Below are positions 1 to 8,968 of a stretch of DNA of 64,000 nt, in pieces (position 1 is the first letter of the stretch; the number at the start of each line of letters is the position of its first letter). The translations under genes and the position numbers were made by a program. Below the pieces are notes generated by a model. It made no database searches and had not been told where the DNA came from. It saw only the letters and a list, made by a program, of their open reading frames with translations. Source of the stretch: Thermoanaerobaculales bacterium (GTDB lineage Bacteria > Acidobacteriota > Thermoanaerobaculia > Thermoanaerobaculales > Sulfomarinibacteraceae). Where the stretch lies: contig JALOLD010000018.1 of NCBI GenBank assembly GCA_025456145.1, positions 1 to 64,000 of the forward strand. Direction: 5' to 3'.

Positions 1-2
1 TT

Positions 3-452
3 GCCGGCGAGCGGGCGTCGCTGGCGGTCGTCGCCCTCGCGATCGGCTGGTCGGCGGTGCTCGTCCTGCCCGCGGCGTGCGAGCTCCGGGCGCGGCCGAG
101 CCCGCCGGTGCGCGCCCTCGACCGAGCCGACCGGGTCGCCGCCGAGCTCGGCGGCGTCGTGGTCGTCGACCGCACGCTCCACGCCTTCGTCGTCCTTCGT
201 GAGGCGACCGGCGGCCGGCTCACCCCGGCGCTCTTCGACCACGTCCTCGATCTCGGCGGGTCGCCGCCGCCGGTGCCGGCGGTGGTCGTCCGCGACACAA
301 CAGGTGGGCCGGGAGCGTCTGATGCGGCGCCCGCCGAGCTCTTCGCCTGCGACCATCCGCTGCTCCGCCGGCTCGGTCAGGGGCGATTCCTCGATGTGTC
401 GGTGACCGCGGTCGGGCGCGAGGCCGAGCGACTCCGGCCGACGACCCGGTGA
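3..452 (+). CDS. C-terminal fragment of a probable membrane protein (5' truncated by window edge)
   Basis: Frame 3 is open from the window edge (AGERASLAVVALAIGWSAVLVLPAACELRARP...) to the TGA at 450-452; hydrophobic segment at its start; overlaps the GTG of the next ORF. Confidence 0.6.
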   Translation, partial: AGERASLAVVALAIGWSAVLVLPAACELRARPSPPVRALDRADRVAAELGGVVVVDRTLHAFVVLREATGGRLTPALFDHVLDLGGSPPPVPAVVVRDTTGGPGASDAAPAELFACDHPLLRRLGQGRFLDVSVTAVGREAERLRPTTR

Positions 453-487
453 TACCATCGAGCGCAATGCTCGTCTCGGTCGAAGGA

Positions 488-3400
488 ATGGCGTCTCGCC
501 TCCGGCTCGGGTTGCTCCTGGGTCTGGCCCTCGCCGCGGTCCCACCTCTGCGGGGTGGCGAGCCGCTCGACCTCCCCGAGCTCCGCTTCGACCACTTCTC
601 GACCGCCGAGGGCCTGTCGCAGAGCTGCGTCACCGCCCTCGCCCAGGACCCGACCGGCTTCCTTTGGGTCGGTACCGAGCGCGGGCTCAACCGCTTCGAC
701 GGAGAGCGGTTCGTCCGCTACCGGCACCACCCCGAGGTACCCGGCTCGCTCGGCCACGACCAGGTCCACTGGCTCGAGGTCGACCGGGCGGGCCGGTTGT
801 GGATCGGTACCCACGGCGGGCTCGACCTCTACGATCCGACAAACGACGGCTTCGTCCACTTCCGCCACGACCCGGCCGACCCGGCGAGCCTCGCCGAGGA
901 CCACGTCAAGGCGATCGCCGAGGACCCGGCCGGCGGGCTGTGGATCGCGACCTGGGGCGGCGGTCTCGATCGTCTCGACCCGGAGACCGGCGTCTTCGTC
1001 CACCACCGGCCCCCGGCGGGCGATCCGCGAGGCCCCGGCGGCGACCGGCTGTGGAGCGTCGTCGTCGACCGGCGGGGTCGGGTGTGGGTCGGTACCGACG
1101 ACGCGGGCGTCGACGTTCTCGACCCCGCGACCGGCGAGATCCGGCACTTCCGTCATGACCCGGCGGACCCGGCCTCGATTGGCGACGACACGGTGCTCGC
1201 CCTGCTCGAGGACTCGCGGGGGACGATCTGGGCGGGCACCGGGGAGGGCGGGCTCAACCGCCACCGTTGGGGCGACGACGGCTGGGACCGCTTCACCTTC
1301 GACCCGGACGACCCGGGCTCGCTGTCCGACGACCGGGTGTGGGCGATCGCCGAGGACAGCACCGGGAACCTGTGGGTCGGGACGAGCTTTGGCGGGCTCA
1401 ACCTATTCGACCCGGCGACCGGCCGGGCGATCGCGTATCGCCACGACGTCCACATCCCGACGAGCCTGAGCGACGACCGGGTCTACGCGCTGCACGAGGA
1501 CCGCTCGGGCCAGCTCTGGGTCGGCAGCGCGAGCGGCGGGCTCAACCGCGCGGTGCAGGTCCCGTTCCGCCAGATCTACCAGCGAGGAAGCGGCGAGCGG
1601 GCGGTTTCTTCCCTCGCCGACGGCAATGTCCGGACCGTCCTCGAGGATCGGACGGGCGCGCTGTGGGTCGGCACCTACCGGGGCGGCCTCGAGCGGATCG
1701 ACCGGGAGAGTGGTCGGGTCACGAGCTTCCGCCACGATCCCGGAAACCCGTCGAGCCTCAGCCACGACCGGGTGTGGTCGATCGCCGAGGCCGCCGACGG
1801 CCGGCTGTGGGTCGGCACGCCGCGCGGGCTCGACCTCTTCGATCCGGCGACCGGACAAGTGCGCCGGTACGAACCGCAGCCCGGGCTCGACCACTCGGCC
1901 CACAACGACGTCAACGTCGTGCTGGCTCACTCGCGCGGCGATCTCTTCCTCGGCACCTGGGGATGGGGGCTCGTCCGCTTCGACCCGCGGACCGGGGCGA
2001 CCGATCTGGTCCAGGCGGCGCCGGGGCGCGACGACTCGCTCGCCGACGACCACATCTTCCAGATCGTCGAGGGGTCGGACGGGACGGTCTGGGTCGGCAC
2101 CCGCGACGGGCTGTCCGCGGTCGACCCGGTGACCCTCGCCGTGCGGAGCTGGCGGCACGATCCGGACGACCCGGCGAGCCTCGGCTACCCGCAGGTTTCG
2201 GCGGTGCTCGAGGCCGGAGACGGCACGCTGTGGCTCGGAACCTGGGGAGGGTGGATCTCGACCCTCGCGAGGGACCAGCGGTGGCCGGCCGGCTCGCGTT
2301 TCGAGCGGCTCGACGACAGCGACGGGCTGATGGACAACACGATCGCCGGTCTCGTCGAGGATGGACGCGGCGCGATCTGGGCGAGCACGAGCGACGGGCT
2401 GTACCGCTTCGACCCGGAGCGTCGTCGCTTCGAGACCTTCGGTCCGCGCGACGGTCTGACGGCCCGCCGCTTCAACCCCAAGGCCGCGATCCGGCGCCGC
2501 GACGGGACGCTCGTGTTCGGCGGCTTCTACGGGCTGGTGCTTCACCGGGCGCTGCCCGACCCGGTGCTTCCGCCGCCCGAGCTCGTCGTGACCTCGGTGC
2601 GGGCGGACGGCGTCGAGCTCATGCGGCCCACCGGTGCCGACGCCGATGCGGTGCTCGAGATCGAGCACGACGTCAGGGTCCTGACCGTCGAGTTCGCCGC
2701 CCTCGACCTGCGGCCCGCCGAGCTCCACCACTACCGGACGCGGCTCTCCGGGTACGACCGCGATTGGGTGGACGTCGGCGCCAGGCGAAGCGTCGTCTAC
2801 TCGGGCCTCCCCGCCGGGCGCTACCGCTTCTCGGTCCGAGCCTCGGTCGACCGCGGTGAGCCCGCCGAGCTAACGCCGCTCGAGCTGCGCGTCGCGGCGG
2901 CGCCGTGGCTGCGCTGGTGGGCGCTCGCCGGTTACGGGGTCCTCGCCGCCGGCGCGATGCTCGGCGCCCACCGCCTGCGCCTCGCCGCGCTGCGCCGGCG
3001 GGCACGACGGCTCGAGGAGACGGTCGAGCGGCGCACCGCCGAGCTGTCCCTGGCCAACCGCGAGCTCGCCGAGGCCAACCGTTTCAAGTCCGAGTTCTTC
3101 GCGATCGCGGCCCACGATCTCCGCGGACCGCTGCAGGGCATCGTCGGGTCGGCCGACCTGGTCCGCGCATCATCGCCGAGTGCCGATGCGGGCCGGCACG
3201 CCGGGAGAATCCTCGAGGCGGCGCAACGGATGACCGGGCTGCTCGACCAGCTCTTCGAGCTGTCGCGGATCGACAGCGGCGGCGTGACCCTCGACCCCCA
3301 GACCTTCGATCTCGGCGAGCTCGCCGAGATCGCCGCGCGGAACGCCCAGCATGCCGCCGGGCGCAAGGCGCAGCGGATCGAGGTCGGAGGGACCGACCCC

Positions 3401-3757
3401 TGCCCGGTCCGGGCCGACCGGGGCTCGGTCCAGCGGGTCGTCGACAACCTGGTCGACAACGCGGTCAAGTTCTCGCCGCCGGCGAGCGCGATCCGGCTCG
3501 AGACGACGTGCGGCAACGGCCGGTGCGAGCTTCGGGTGCGCGACTGGGGTCCGGGCTTCACCGACGACGATCTCGGCCGGGCGTTCGGACGCTTCCAACG
3601 GCTGTCGGCGAGGCCGACCGGCGGCGAGGCCTCGACCGGTCTCGGCCTCGCCATCTGCCGCGAGCTGATGACCCTCAACGGCGGCGCGGTGCGGATCGTC
3701 AACGGGCCGGGCCGGGGCGCGACGCTGATCGTCGAGCTGCCCGCGGTCCGACGCTGA
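488..3757 (+). CDS. Sensor histidine kinase with two-component-regulator (Reg_prop) beta-propeller, Y_Y_Y domain, TM, HisKA and HATPase
   Basis: Signal peptide MASRLRLGLLLGLALAAVPP; many LWVGT..GGL..FDP repeats; H-box AAHDLRGPL; N-box DNLVDNAVKFS; DWGPGF. ORF extends to a GTG at 449 that overlaps the upstream stop, so the start is uncertain. Confidence 0.93.
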   Translation: MASRLRLGLLLGLALAAVPPLRGGEPLDLPELRFDHFSTAEGLSQSCVTALAQDPTGFLWVGTERGLNRFDGERFVRYRHHPEVPGSLGHDQVHWLEVDRAGRLWIGTHGGLDLYDPTNDGFVHFRHDPADPASLAEDHVKAIAEDPAGGLWIATWGGGLDRLDPETGVFVHHRPPAGDPRGPGGDRLWSVVVDRRGRVWVGTDDAGVDVLDPATGEIRHFRHDPADPASIGDDTVLALLEDSRGTIWAGTGEGGLNRHRWGDDGWDRFTFDPDDPGSLSDDRVWAIAEDSTGNLWVGTSFGGLNLFDPATGRAIAYRHDVHIPTSLSDDRVYALHEDRSGQLWVGSASGGLNRAVQVPFRQIYQRGSGERAVSSLADGNVRTVLEDRTGALWVGTYRGGLERIDRESGRVTSFRHDPGNPSSLSHDRVWSIAEAADGRLWVGTPRGLDLFDPATGQVRRYEPQPGLDHSAHNDVNVVLAHSRGDLFLGTWGWGLVRFDPRTGATDLVQAAPGRDDSLADDHIFQIVEGSDGTVWVGTRDGLSAVDPVTLAVRSWRHDPDDPASLGYPQVSAVLEAGDGTLWLGTWGGWISTLARDQRWPAGSRFERLDDSDGLMDNTIAGLVEDGRGAIWASTSDGLYRFDPERRRFETFGPRDGLTARRFNPKAAIRRRDGTLVFGGFYGLVLHRALPDPVLPPPELVVTSVRADGVELMRPTGADADAVLEIEHDVRVLTVEFAALDLRPAELHHYRTRLSGYDRDWVDVGARRSVVYSGLPAGRYRFSVRASVDRGEPAELTPLELRVAAAPWLRWWALAGYGVLAAGAMLGAHRLRLAALRRRARRLEETVERRTAELSLANRELAEANRFKSEFFAIAAHDLRGPLQGIVGSADLVRASSPSADAGRHAGRILEAAQRMTGLLDQLFELSRIDSGGVTLDPQTFDLGELAEIAARNAQHAAGRKAQRIEVGGTDPCPVRADRGSVQRVVDNLVDNAVKFSPPASAIRLETTCGNGRCELRVRDWGPGFTDDDLGRAFGRFQRLSARPTGGEASTGLGLAICRELMTLNGGAVRIVNGPGRGATLIVELPAVRR

Positions 3758-3760
3758 CCC

Positions 3761-4444
3761 TCACCGATCGCGCCGGAAGGCCCGGGTCGCGACGAACACG
3801 GTGTGGTGCGGGCCACGGCGGTTGTCGCGGGCGCTGACCCGCTCGGCGCGGGCCTCGAAGCCGGCCCGGCGCAGCGCGCGCTCGAAGGCGGCGTCCGGGC
3901 CGGCCGACCAGACGGCGAGCACGCCTCCGGGGCGCAGGCAGCGGTGGGCCGCGGCGAGCCCGCCGGCGCGGTAGAGCCGCTCGTTGCCGCGGACGGTCAG
4001 AGCGGCCGGACCATTGTCGACATCGAGGAGCACCGCGTCGAAGCGGCCGGTCGAGCCCGCGATGACCGAGCCGACATCGTCCTCGACGAGGGCGACGCGC
4101 GGATCGTCGAGGGGCGAGCCGGCGAGGCCGGCGAGGTGCTGGCGGTTCCACCGGACGACCACCGGCAGCAGCTCGGCGACGGTCACCGACGCGGCGCCGG
4201 GGACCCGGTCGAGCACCGCCCGCAGGGTGTAGCCCATCCCGAGCCCGCCGATGAGGACCTCGGCCGCCGGGCGGAGCGCGCCGGCGAGGGCGAGCCGGGC
4301 CATCGCCTCCTCCGAGCCGTGCGCCCGGCTCGACATCAGCTCGAGACCGTCGACGCGGATGGTGTAGACGCCGTCACGCTGGTAGAGCACGAGCTCCTTG
4401 CCGTCCGGCGTCGTCGAGCGGTCGATCAGCTGCTGGGGTTTCAC
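3761..4444 (-). CDS. Spermidine synthase-like SAM-dependent methyltransferase fold protein
   Basis: GTG start giving VKPQQLIDRSTTPDGKELVLYQRDG...; EVLIGGLGMGYTLRAVL motif I; RFDAVLLDVDNGP. Confidence 0.85.
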   Translation of the reverse strand: MKPQQLIDRSTTPDGKELVLYQRDGVYTIRVDGLELMSSRAHGSEEAMARLALAGALRPAAEVLIGGLGMGYTLRAVLDRVPGAASVTVAELLPVVVRWNRQHLAGLAGSPLDDPRVALVEDDVGSVIAGSTGRFDAVLLDVDNGPAALTVRGNERLYRAGGLAAAHRCLRPGGVLAVWSAGPDAAFERALRRAGFEARAERVSARDNRRGPHHTVFVATRAFRRDR

Positions 4445-4514
4445 GGGCCGGAGACGTCCTCGTCGCGGGTGATCGACGCCACCAGGGGCTCGCTGGGTCC
4501 GACCGGTCCGACGG

Positions 4515-5084
4515 TCAGTGGATCTCGTCGACGCCGGCCTTGGCCCGCTCGACCTGCGCCGCCATCGACGGTCCGACCCAGGGCGCCGCCCCCCGCGCCT
4601 GGTAGGCGAGGAAGCCGGCCGGGTCGAAGACCAGGGTCTCGGGGATCCGGCGGACGCCGCACAGCGCGGCGGTCTTGCCGTCCTGGTCGAGGTAGAGCCG
4701 GTCCTCCGGGATCCCGGCGGCGGCGGCGTTGGCGCGGACCCCCTCCCAGCCCGGCGCCTGGGCGATGAAAAGGACGTCGACCTCCGGGTCGCCGGCATAC
4801 TTCGCGGCGAAGGCGACGGCCGCCCGCTGCTCGCTCGCATCCGCGGCGAGCGGGTCGAACCAGTGCATGACGAGGACCCGGTCCGGACGACCGACCAGGT
4901 TGCGGCGCTCGCCGCTCGCCCGCTCGACCCAGAGGAAGCCGCCCGCGTCGAGCTTGGCGATGGCGTGGTCGTGATCGGCGTGGCGCGGCGGCGTCAGGCT
5001 GTAGAACATGTTGTAGGCGACGACGCCCCCGGCGATCACGAGGGCGACGCCGAGGATCAACCGGTTGCGGCTCTTGGTGTCCAT
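4515..5084 (-). CDS. Membrane-anchored thioredoxin-like protein
   Basis: MDTKSRNRLILGVALVIAGGVVAYNMFYSL N-terminal anchor; VLVMHWFDPLAADASEQRA... TlpA/thioredoxin-like fold pattern without an obvious CxxC. Confidence 0.65.
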   Translation of the reverse strand: MDTKSRNRLILGVALVIAGGVVAYNMFYSLTPPRHADHDHAIAKLDAGGFLWVERASGERRNLVGRPDRVLVMHWFDPLAADASEQRAAVAFAAKYAGDPEVDVLFIAQAPGWEGVRANAAAAGIPEDRLYLDQDGKTAALCGVRRIPETLVFDPAGFLAYQARGAAPWVGPSMAAQVERAKAGVDEIH

Positions 5085-5180
5085 GGCGTCAGGATAGCAG
5101 GCCGGTTCCCGGGGGGCATCCGACGGCGGCTCGCGCCACGCGCTCATTGCCGACCGCCGCCGGCCGCGCTACCGTGACGC

Positions 5181-8100
5181 GTGATGGCGACGACCGAAAG
5201 CAGAGACCCGGCGGGCCCGGTTGCCGGGCCGCGGCCCGGGGGAATGCGCGCCTTCCTCGTCGGCCAGGCCCTCGGCCTGCGGCCCGGCGAGGGCGGGCTG
5301 GCGTGGCTCTTCTTCGTCTACTTCCTGGTCCTCACCACGGTGATGTTCGCGGCCAAGTCGGTCCGCCAGGCGTCGTTTATCGACGCCCTCGGCGCCGAGA
5401 ACCTGCCCTGGGTCTACCTCGCGGTGGCGCTGATCTCCTACCCGGTGCTGGTCGTCTACTCGAGGCTCGCGGCGCGGCGCGGGCAGGTCGCCGTAATCGT
5501 CCGCTCGAGCGTGTTCAACGCCGTCGCCTTCGTCCTCTTCTTCGGGCTGTTCGGTCTCGAAGGTCTCGGCCAGCGCAGCGCGGCGGTGCTCTACTACGTC
5601 TGGCTCGGGATGGCCTTCGCGATCGCGGTCTCCCAGGTCTGGTCCTACGCCAACCACGTCTTCGACCCGCGCCAGGCGCGGCGGCTGTTCTCCTTCATCG
5701 GGGCGGGCGGGCTGCTCGGTGCGATCCCCGGCGGGCTGCTCGCCTGGTCGGTGACCCAGGTCGCGGGCACCCGGTACACGCTGCTCGTCACCGCGGCGCT
5801 GATGCTCGCGGTGCCCCTCCTGGTGCTGCTCATCGAGCGCCGGCGGCACAACGCTCCACCGGCCCCGCGGGCCTCGGACAACGCCCCGATCGAAGAGGCC
5901 CGGGGCGGTTTCGCGACGATCCGCGGCTCGCGGATGCTCGGCTACATCACCGCCCTGATGGCCGCGACCGTGATCGTCGGCCAGCTCGTCGGATGGCAGT
6001 TCTACTGGTTCGTCCAGCAACGGACCAGCGAGCTCGACGAGCGGACCAGCGTGATCGGCGGGTTCTTCGTCCTGATGGGCGTCGCCGGCTTCATCTTCCA
6101 GATCGCCTTCACCCAGCGGATCCACCGCGCCCTCGGCGTCGGGGCCGGGATGCGCGTCCTGCCCGCCACCGTCGGCGTGCTCCAGCTCGCGGTGCTGGCG
6201 GCCGCCGCGGCGGAGGCGGCGGTTCTCTTCCCGCTCGTCGTCGCCCTCATGCTCGCCGAGGGAAGCCTGCGGCACTCGGTCGACCAGGCGACGCGCGAGC
6301 TGCTCTTCCTGCCCGTGCCCGAGGCGGCGAGGGTCCGGGCCAAGGCCTTCATCGACGTCTTCGTCCAGCGCTTCGCAAAGGGCATTTCGGCACTGCTCAT
6401 CCTGCCGGTCACCTTCGCCGTGCTGCCGGCGGTGTACGTCTCGTGGTTGACCGCGGTGCTGCTCGGGGGATGGCTGGTGCTCACCGGGCGGGTGCGCCGG
6501 CAGTACGTCCGCGAGTACCGTGCCGGGCTCAAGTCCGGCGTCATTAGCTCGTCGGCGCAGCTCGACCCGACCGATCTGACGACGATCACGACCCTGGTCC
6601 AGGCGCTCGGCAGCGCCGACCCACGTCAGGTCCTGCACAGCCTCGAGCTGCTCTCGGCGTACGGGCAGGGCCACCTTGTACCGCCGCTGCTGCTGCACCA
6701 TCGCGACGCCGCGGTCCGCCGCAAGACCCTCGATGTCCTGGCCGAGGCGGGGCGCGACGACGCCGTCGATCTGATCGAGATGGCGGTCGACGACGACGAC
6801 GCCAACGTCCGCAGCGGGGCGATGCAGACCCTCGCGCGGCTCGGCGGCGCGCGCTCGGCGGCCGTGATGCACGACCGGCTCGACGACCCGGACCCGGAGC
6901 TCCGCGCGACCGCCGTGGCGAGCCTGCTCGGGTCGTCGGACGCGACCGACACCGATCGCGCCGAGAGGGCGCTCACCGCGATGGTCGCCGACCCCGAGGC
7001 GCGGGTGCGCGCCGAAGCGGCGAGGGCCCTCGGCGAGGTGGCCGAGCCGATCGCCCGGGACGCGATGCTCCAGCTGCTCTACGATCCCGACCTGACGGTG
7101 GTGCGCGCCGCGATCCACTCGGTCACGCGGCGGATCGACCGCGACGGTCCGAACCCGTACTACGTCGCGACCCTGATCGCGCTGATGGGTAACCGTCGCC
7201 TCAAGCACGAGGCGCGGGAGGCGCTGGTCGCCATCGGCGAGGACGCGGTCCAGCCGCTCGGCCTGTTCATGGGATCGGACGACGAGCAGATCTGGGTGCG
7301 CCGCGCGGTGCCCAAGACCCTCGCCCTGCTCGGCGTCCAGTCGGCCGCCGAGGTGCTGGTCGACCACCTCGACTCGGGCGACACCCTGCTGCGCTCGAAG
7401 ATCGTCGAGGCGCTCGCCTTCATGCGGACCCGGAGGAGCGGCATCCGGTTTCCCGACGCCGCGGTCCGTGACCAGATCCAGGCCGAGGCGGCACGCTACC
7501 TGCGCTGCCTCGCCGATCTGTGGGCGATCTCGTCGCTCCACGAGGCGCAGCTCGAGGGCCCGGTCGCGATCTGGCGGAAGACCGACCGCGTGCCGACCCT
7601 CGCCCAACAGCTGCTCGCCCAGCGGATGCTGTGCCTGGTCCACAATATCTTCGGGCTGCTCGAGCTCGTCGTGATGCCCGACGACGTTCGCGCCGCCCGG
7701 CGCAGCCTGATGAGCCGCCGGCCGGAGATGCGGGCGCGCGCCCTCGAGTACCTCGACAACACCCTCTCCGGTACGTTGCGGCGGGACGTCTTCTCGGTGA
7801 TCGACGACGCTCCGCCCGAGGAGAAGCTGCGTCGCGCGAGGCTCCATCACGGCATCCTCGTGGAGTCGCCCGAGGCGACCTTCGGACGGCTGATCCGCAC
7901 CGACCCGGGGAGCGACCCCGCCGGCCGGGGGATCGTCCTCGCCGCGCTCCACGCGGTGTGGGCCGAGGAGGTCGAGCCGCTCTACGGGTTGGTGGGCCAG
8001 ACCGCGCAGACCGCGGAGGACCCGCTGGTGCGCCAGACCGCGGAGTGGGTCGCCGCCCGGGCGGGCAGGGTGGCCCCGGGCACGGGGTTGATCGGCAGGG

Positions 8101-8543
8101 GGGAGGCGATCCGGATGGCAGCGATGGCCCACATCGAGATGATGGTCTTTCTCCAGGGCGTCGACCTGTTCGCGCACTGCAACGCCGACCAGGTGCTGCG
8201 GCTCGCCGCGATCGCCGGCGAGCGCGCCCTCGACAAGGGGGCGTCGATCTACCGCCGCGGCGACCCTCCCGACGCGCTGTACTGCGTCGTCGAGGGAAGG
8301 GTCCGGCTCGGCGACGCCGCCGCGCCCGAGCCCGGCACGGTGATCGGTCCGAAGGGGCGCTTCGGCGTGCTCGACATCCTCAGCGGCCGGCCCCGGTCGG
8401 GCGACGCGGTCGCCGAGACCGAGGTGCGACTGCTGACCATCGAGGCCGAGGACTTCTTCGACCTGCTGTCGAACAACATCGACATCGTCAAGGCGCTGTT
8501 CCGCGCCGTCGCCTCCAACGAGGCCTGCGACTCGCTGCTCTGA
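5181..8543 (+). CDS. Npt1/Npt2 (NTT)-like nucleotide-transporter membrane domain fused to HEAT repeats and a cyclic-nucleotide-binding domain
   Basis: Polytopic N-terminus (GGLAWLFFVYFLVLTTVMFAAKSVRQASFIDALGAENLPWVYLAVALISYPVLVVYSRL...); central HEAT-like repeats; C-terminal cNMP-like fold (DKGASIYRRGDPPDALYCVVEGRVRL...GVLDILSGRPRSGDAVAET). Confidence 0.85.
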   Translation: MMATTESRDPAGPVAGPRPGGMRAFLVGQALGLRPGEGGLAWLFFVYFLVLTTVMFAAKSVRQASFIDALGAENLPWVYLAVALISYPVLVVYSRLAARRGQVAVIVRSSVFNAVAFVLFFGLFGLEGLGQRSAAVLYYVWLGMAFAIAVSQVWSYANHVFDPRQARRLFSFIGAGGLLGAIPGGLLAWSVTQVAGTRYTLLVTAALMLAVPLLVLLIERRRHNAPPAPRASDNAPIEEARGGFATIRGSRMLGYITALMAATVIVGQLVGWQFYWFVQQRTSELDERTSVIGGFFVLMGVAGFIFQIAFTQRIHRALGVGAGMRVLPATVGVLQLAVLAAAAAEAAVLFPLVVALMLAEGSLRHSVDQATRELLFLPVPEAARVRAKAFIDVFVQRFAKGISALLILPVTFAVLPAVYVSWLTAVLLGGWLVLTGRVRRQYVREYRAGLKSGVISSSAQLDPTDLTTITTLVQALGSADPRQVLHSLELLSAYGQGHLVPPLLLHHRDAAVRRKTLDVLAEAGRDDAVDLIEMAVDDDDANVRSGAMQTLARLGGARSAAVMHDRLDDPDPELRATAVASLLGSSDATDTDRAERALTAMVADPEARVRAEAARALGEVAEPIARDAMLQLLYDPDLTVVRAAIHSVTRRIDRDGPNPYYVATLIALMGNRRLKHEAREALVAIGEDAVQPLGLFMGSDDEQIWVRRAVPKTLALLGVQSAAEVLVDHLDSGDTLLRSKIVEALAFMRTRRSGIRFPDAAVRDQIQAEAARYLRCLADLWAISSLHEAQLEGPVAIWRKTDRVPTLAQQLLAQRMLCLVHNIFGLLELVVMPDDVRAARRSLMSRRPEMRARALEYLDNTLSGTLRRDVFSVIDDAPPEEKLRRARLHHGILVESPEATFGRLIRTDPGSDPAGRGIVLAALHAVWAEEVEPLYGLVGQTAQTAEDPLVRQTAEWVAARAGRVAPGTGLIGRGEAIRMAAMAHIEMMVFLQGVDLFAHCNADQVLRLAAIAGERALDKGASIYRRGDPPDALYCVVEGRVRLGDAAAPEPGTVIGPKGRFGVLDILSGRPRSGDAVAETEVRLLTIEAEDFFDLLSNNIDIVKALFRAVASNEACDSLL

Positions 8544-8602
8544 CGCGACCGCCGGATTGTCCGGGCCCCTGCTCCGGCGATCGATCGGTAACTCCAGCTC
8601 CA

Positions 8603-8620
8603 TGAATGAGTACTCATTCA
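8603..8620. promoter_or_regulatory. 18-bp perfect palindrome TGAATGAGTACTCATTCA, TetR/AcrR-type operator-like
   Basis: Exact self-reverse-complement in the intergenic region upstream of the 8712 gene; TGAATGA...TCATTCA resembles TetR-family operators. Confidence 0.7.
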
Positions 8621-8711
8621 CGGCGCGGTGCGTCACCGGGTGCCGCGGCGCGCCTTTCCATCCGGCGACCCCGTGCGCTAGCGTTCCCCTCGTACCCGTT
8701 GGAGGGACGCG

Positions 8712-8918
8712 ATGATCGAACGACCCGACCCGATCCGGTGCACCTACTGCGGCTCGATTTCCGACTGGTCGTCGGAGCGCACCGACGCCACCATGCTCGG
8801 TGAGGAGCACGCCTGCTCGAGCTGCGGCCGGCAGACCTCGTCCTGGGACGAGGAGATCGCCCAGCGCCTCGAGCCCGGTCAGAGCATGGGCTGGCTCGAG
8901 GTCGACCCGATCTACTGA
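8712..8918 (+). CDS. Small double-CxxC zinc-ribbon-like protein
   Basis: MIERPDPIRCTYCGSISDW...ACSSCGRQTSSWDEE; good RBS (ggaggg) upstream of ATG. Confidence 0.75.
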   Translation: MIERPDPIRCTYCGSISDWSSERTDATMLGEEHACSSCGRQTSSWDEEIAQRLEPGQSMGWLEVDPIY

Positions 8919-8968
8919 CCCGGCTCCGGCCGCCGGACCCCGAACGACCCGCCGCGTACACTCAAGAG

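Noticed and set aside
1050-2450. Tandem DNA repeats inside the sensor kinase gene
   Set aside because: They reflect beta-propeller blades (LWVGT...FDP) in the protein and are explained by the Reg_prop domain
5169-8810. 1213-aa minus-strand ORF
   Set aside because: Antisense of the NTT-HEAT-cNMP gene; sequence is low-complexity Gly/Arg/Asp/Val/His typical of GC-rich shadow frames, no recognisable domains
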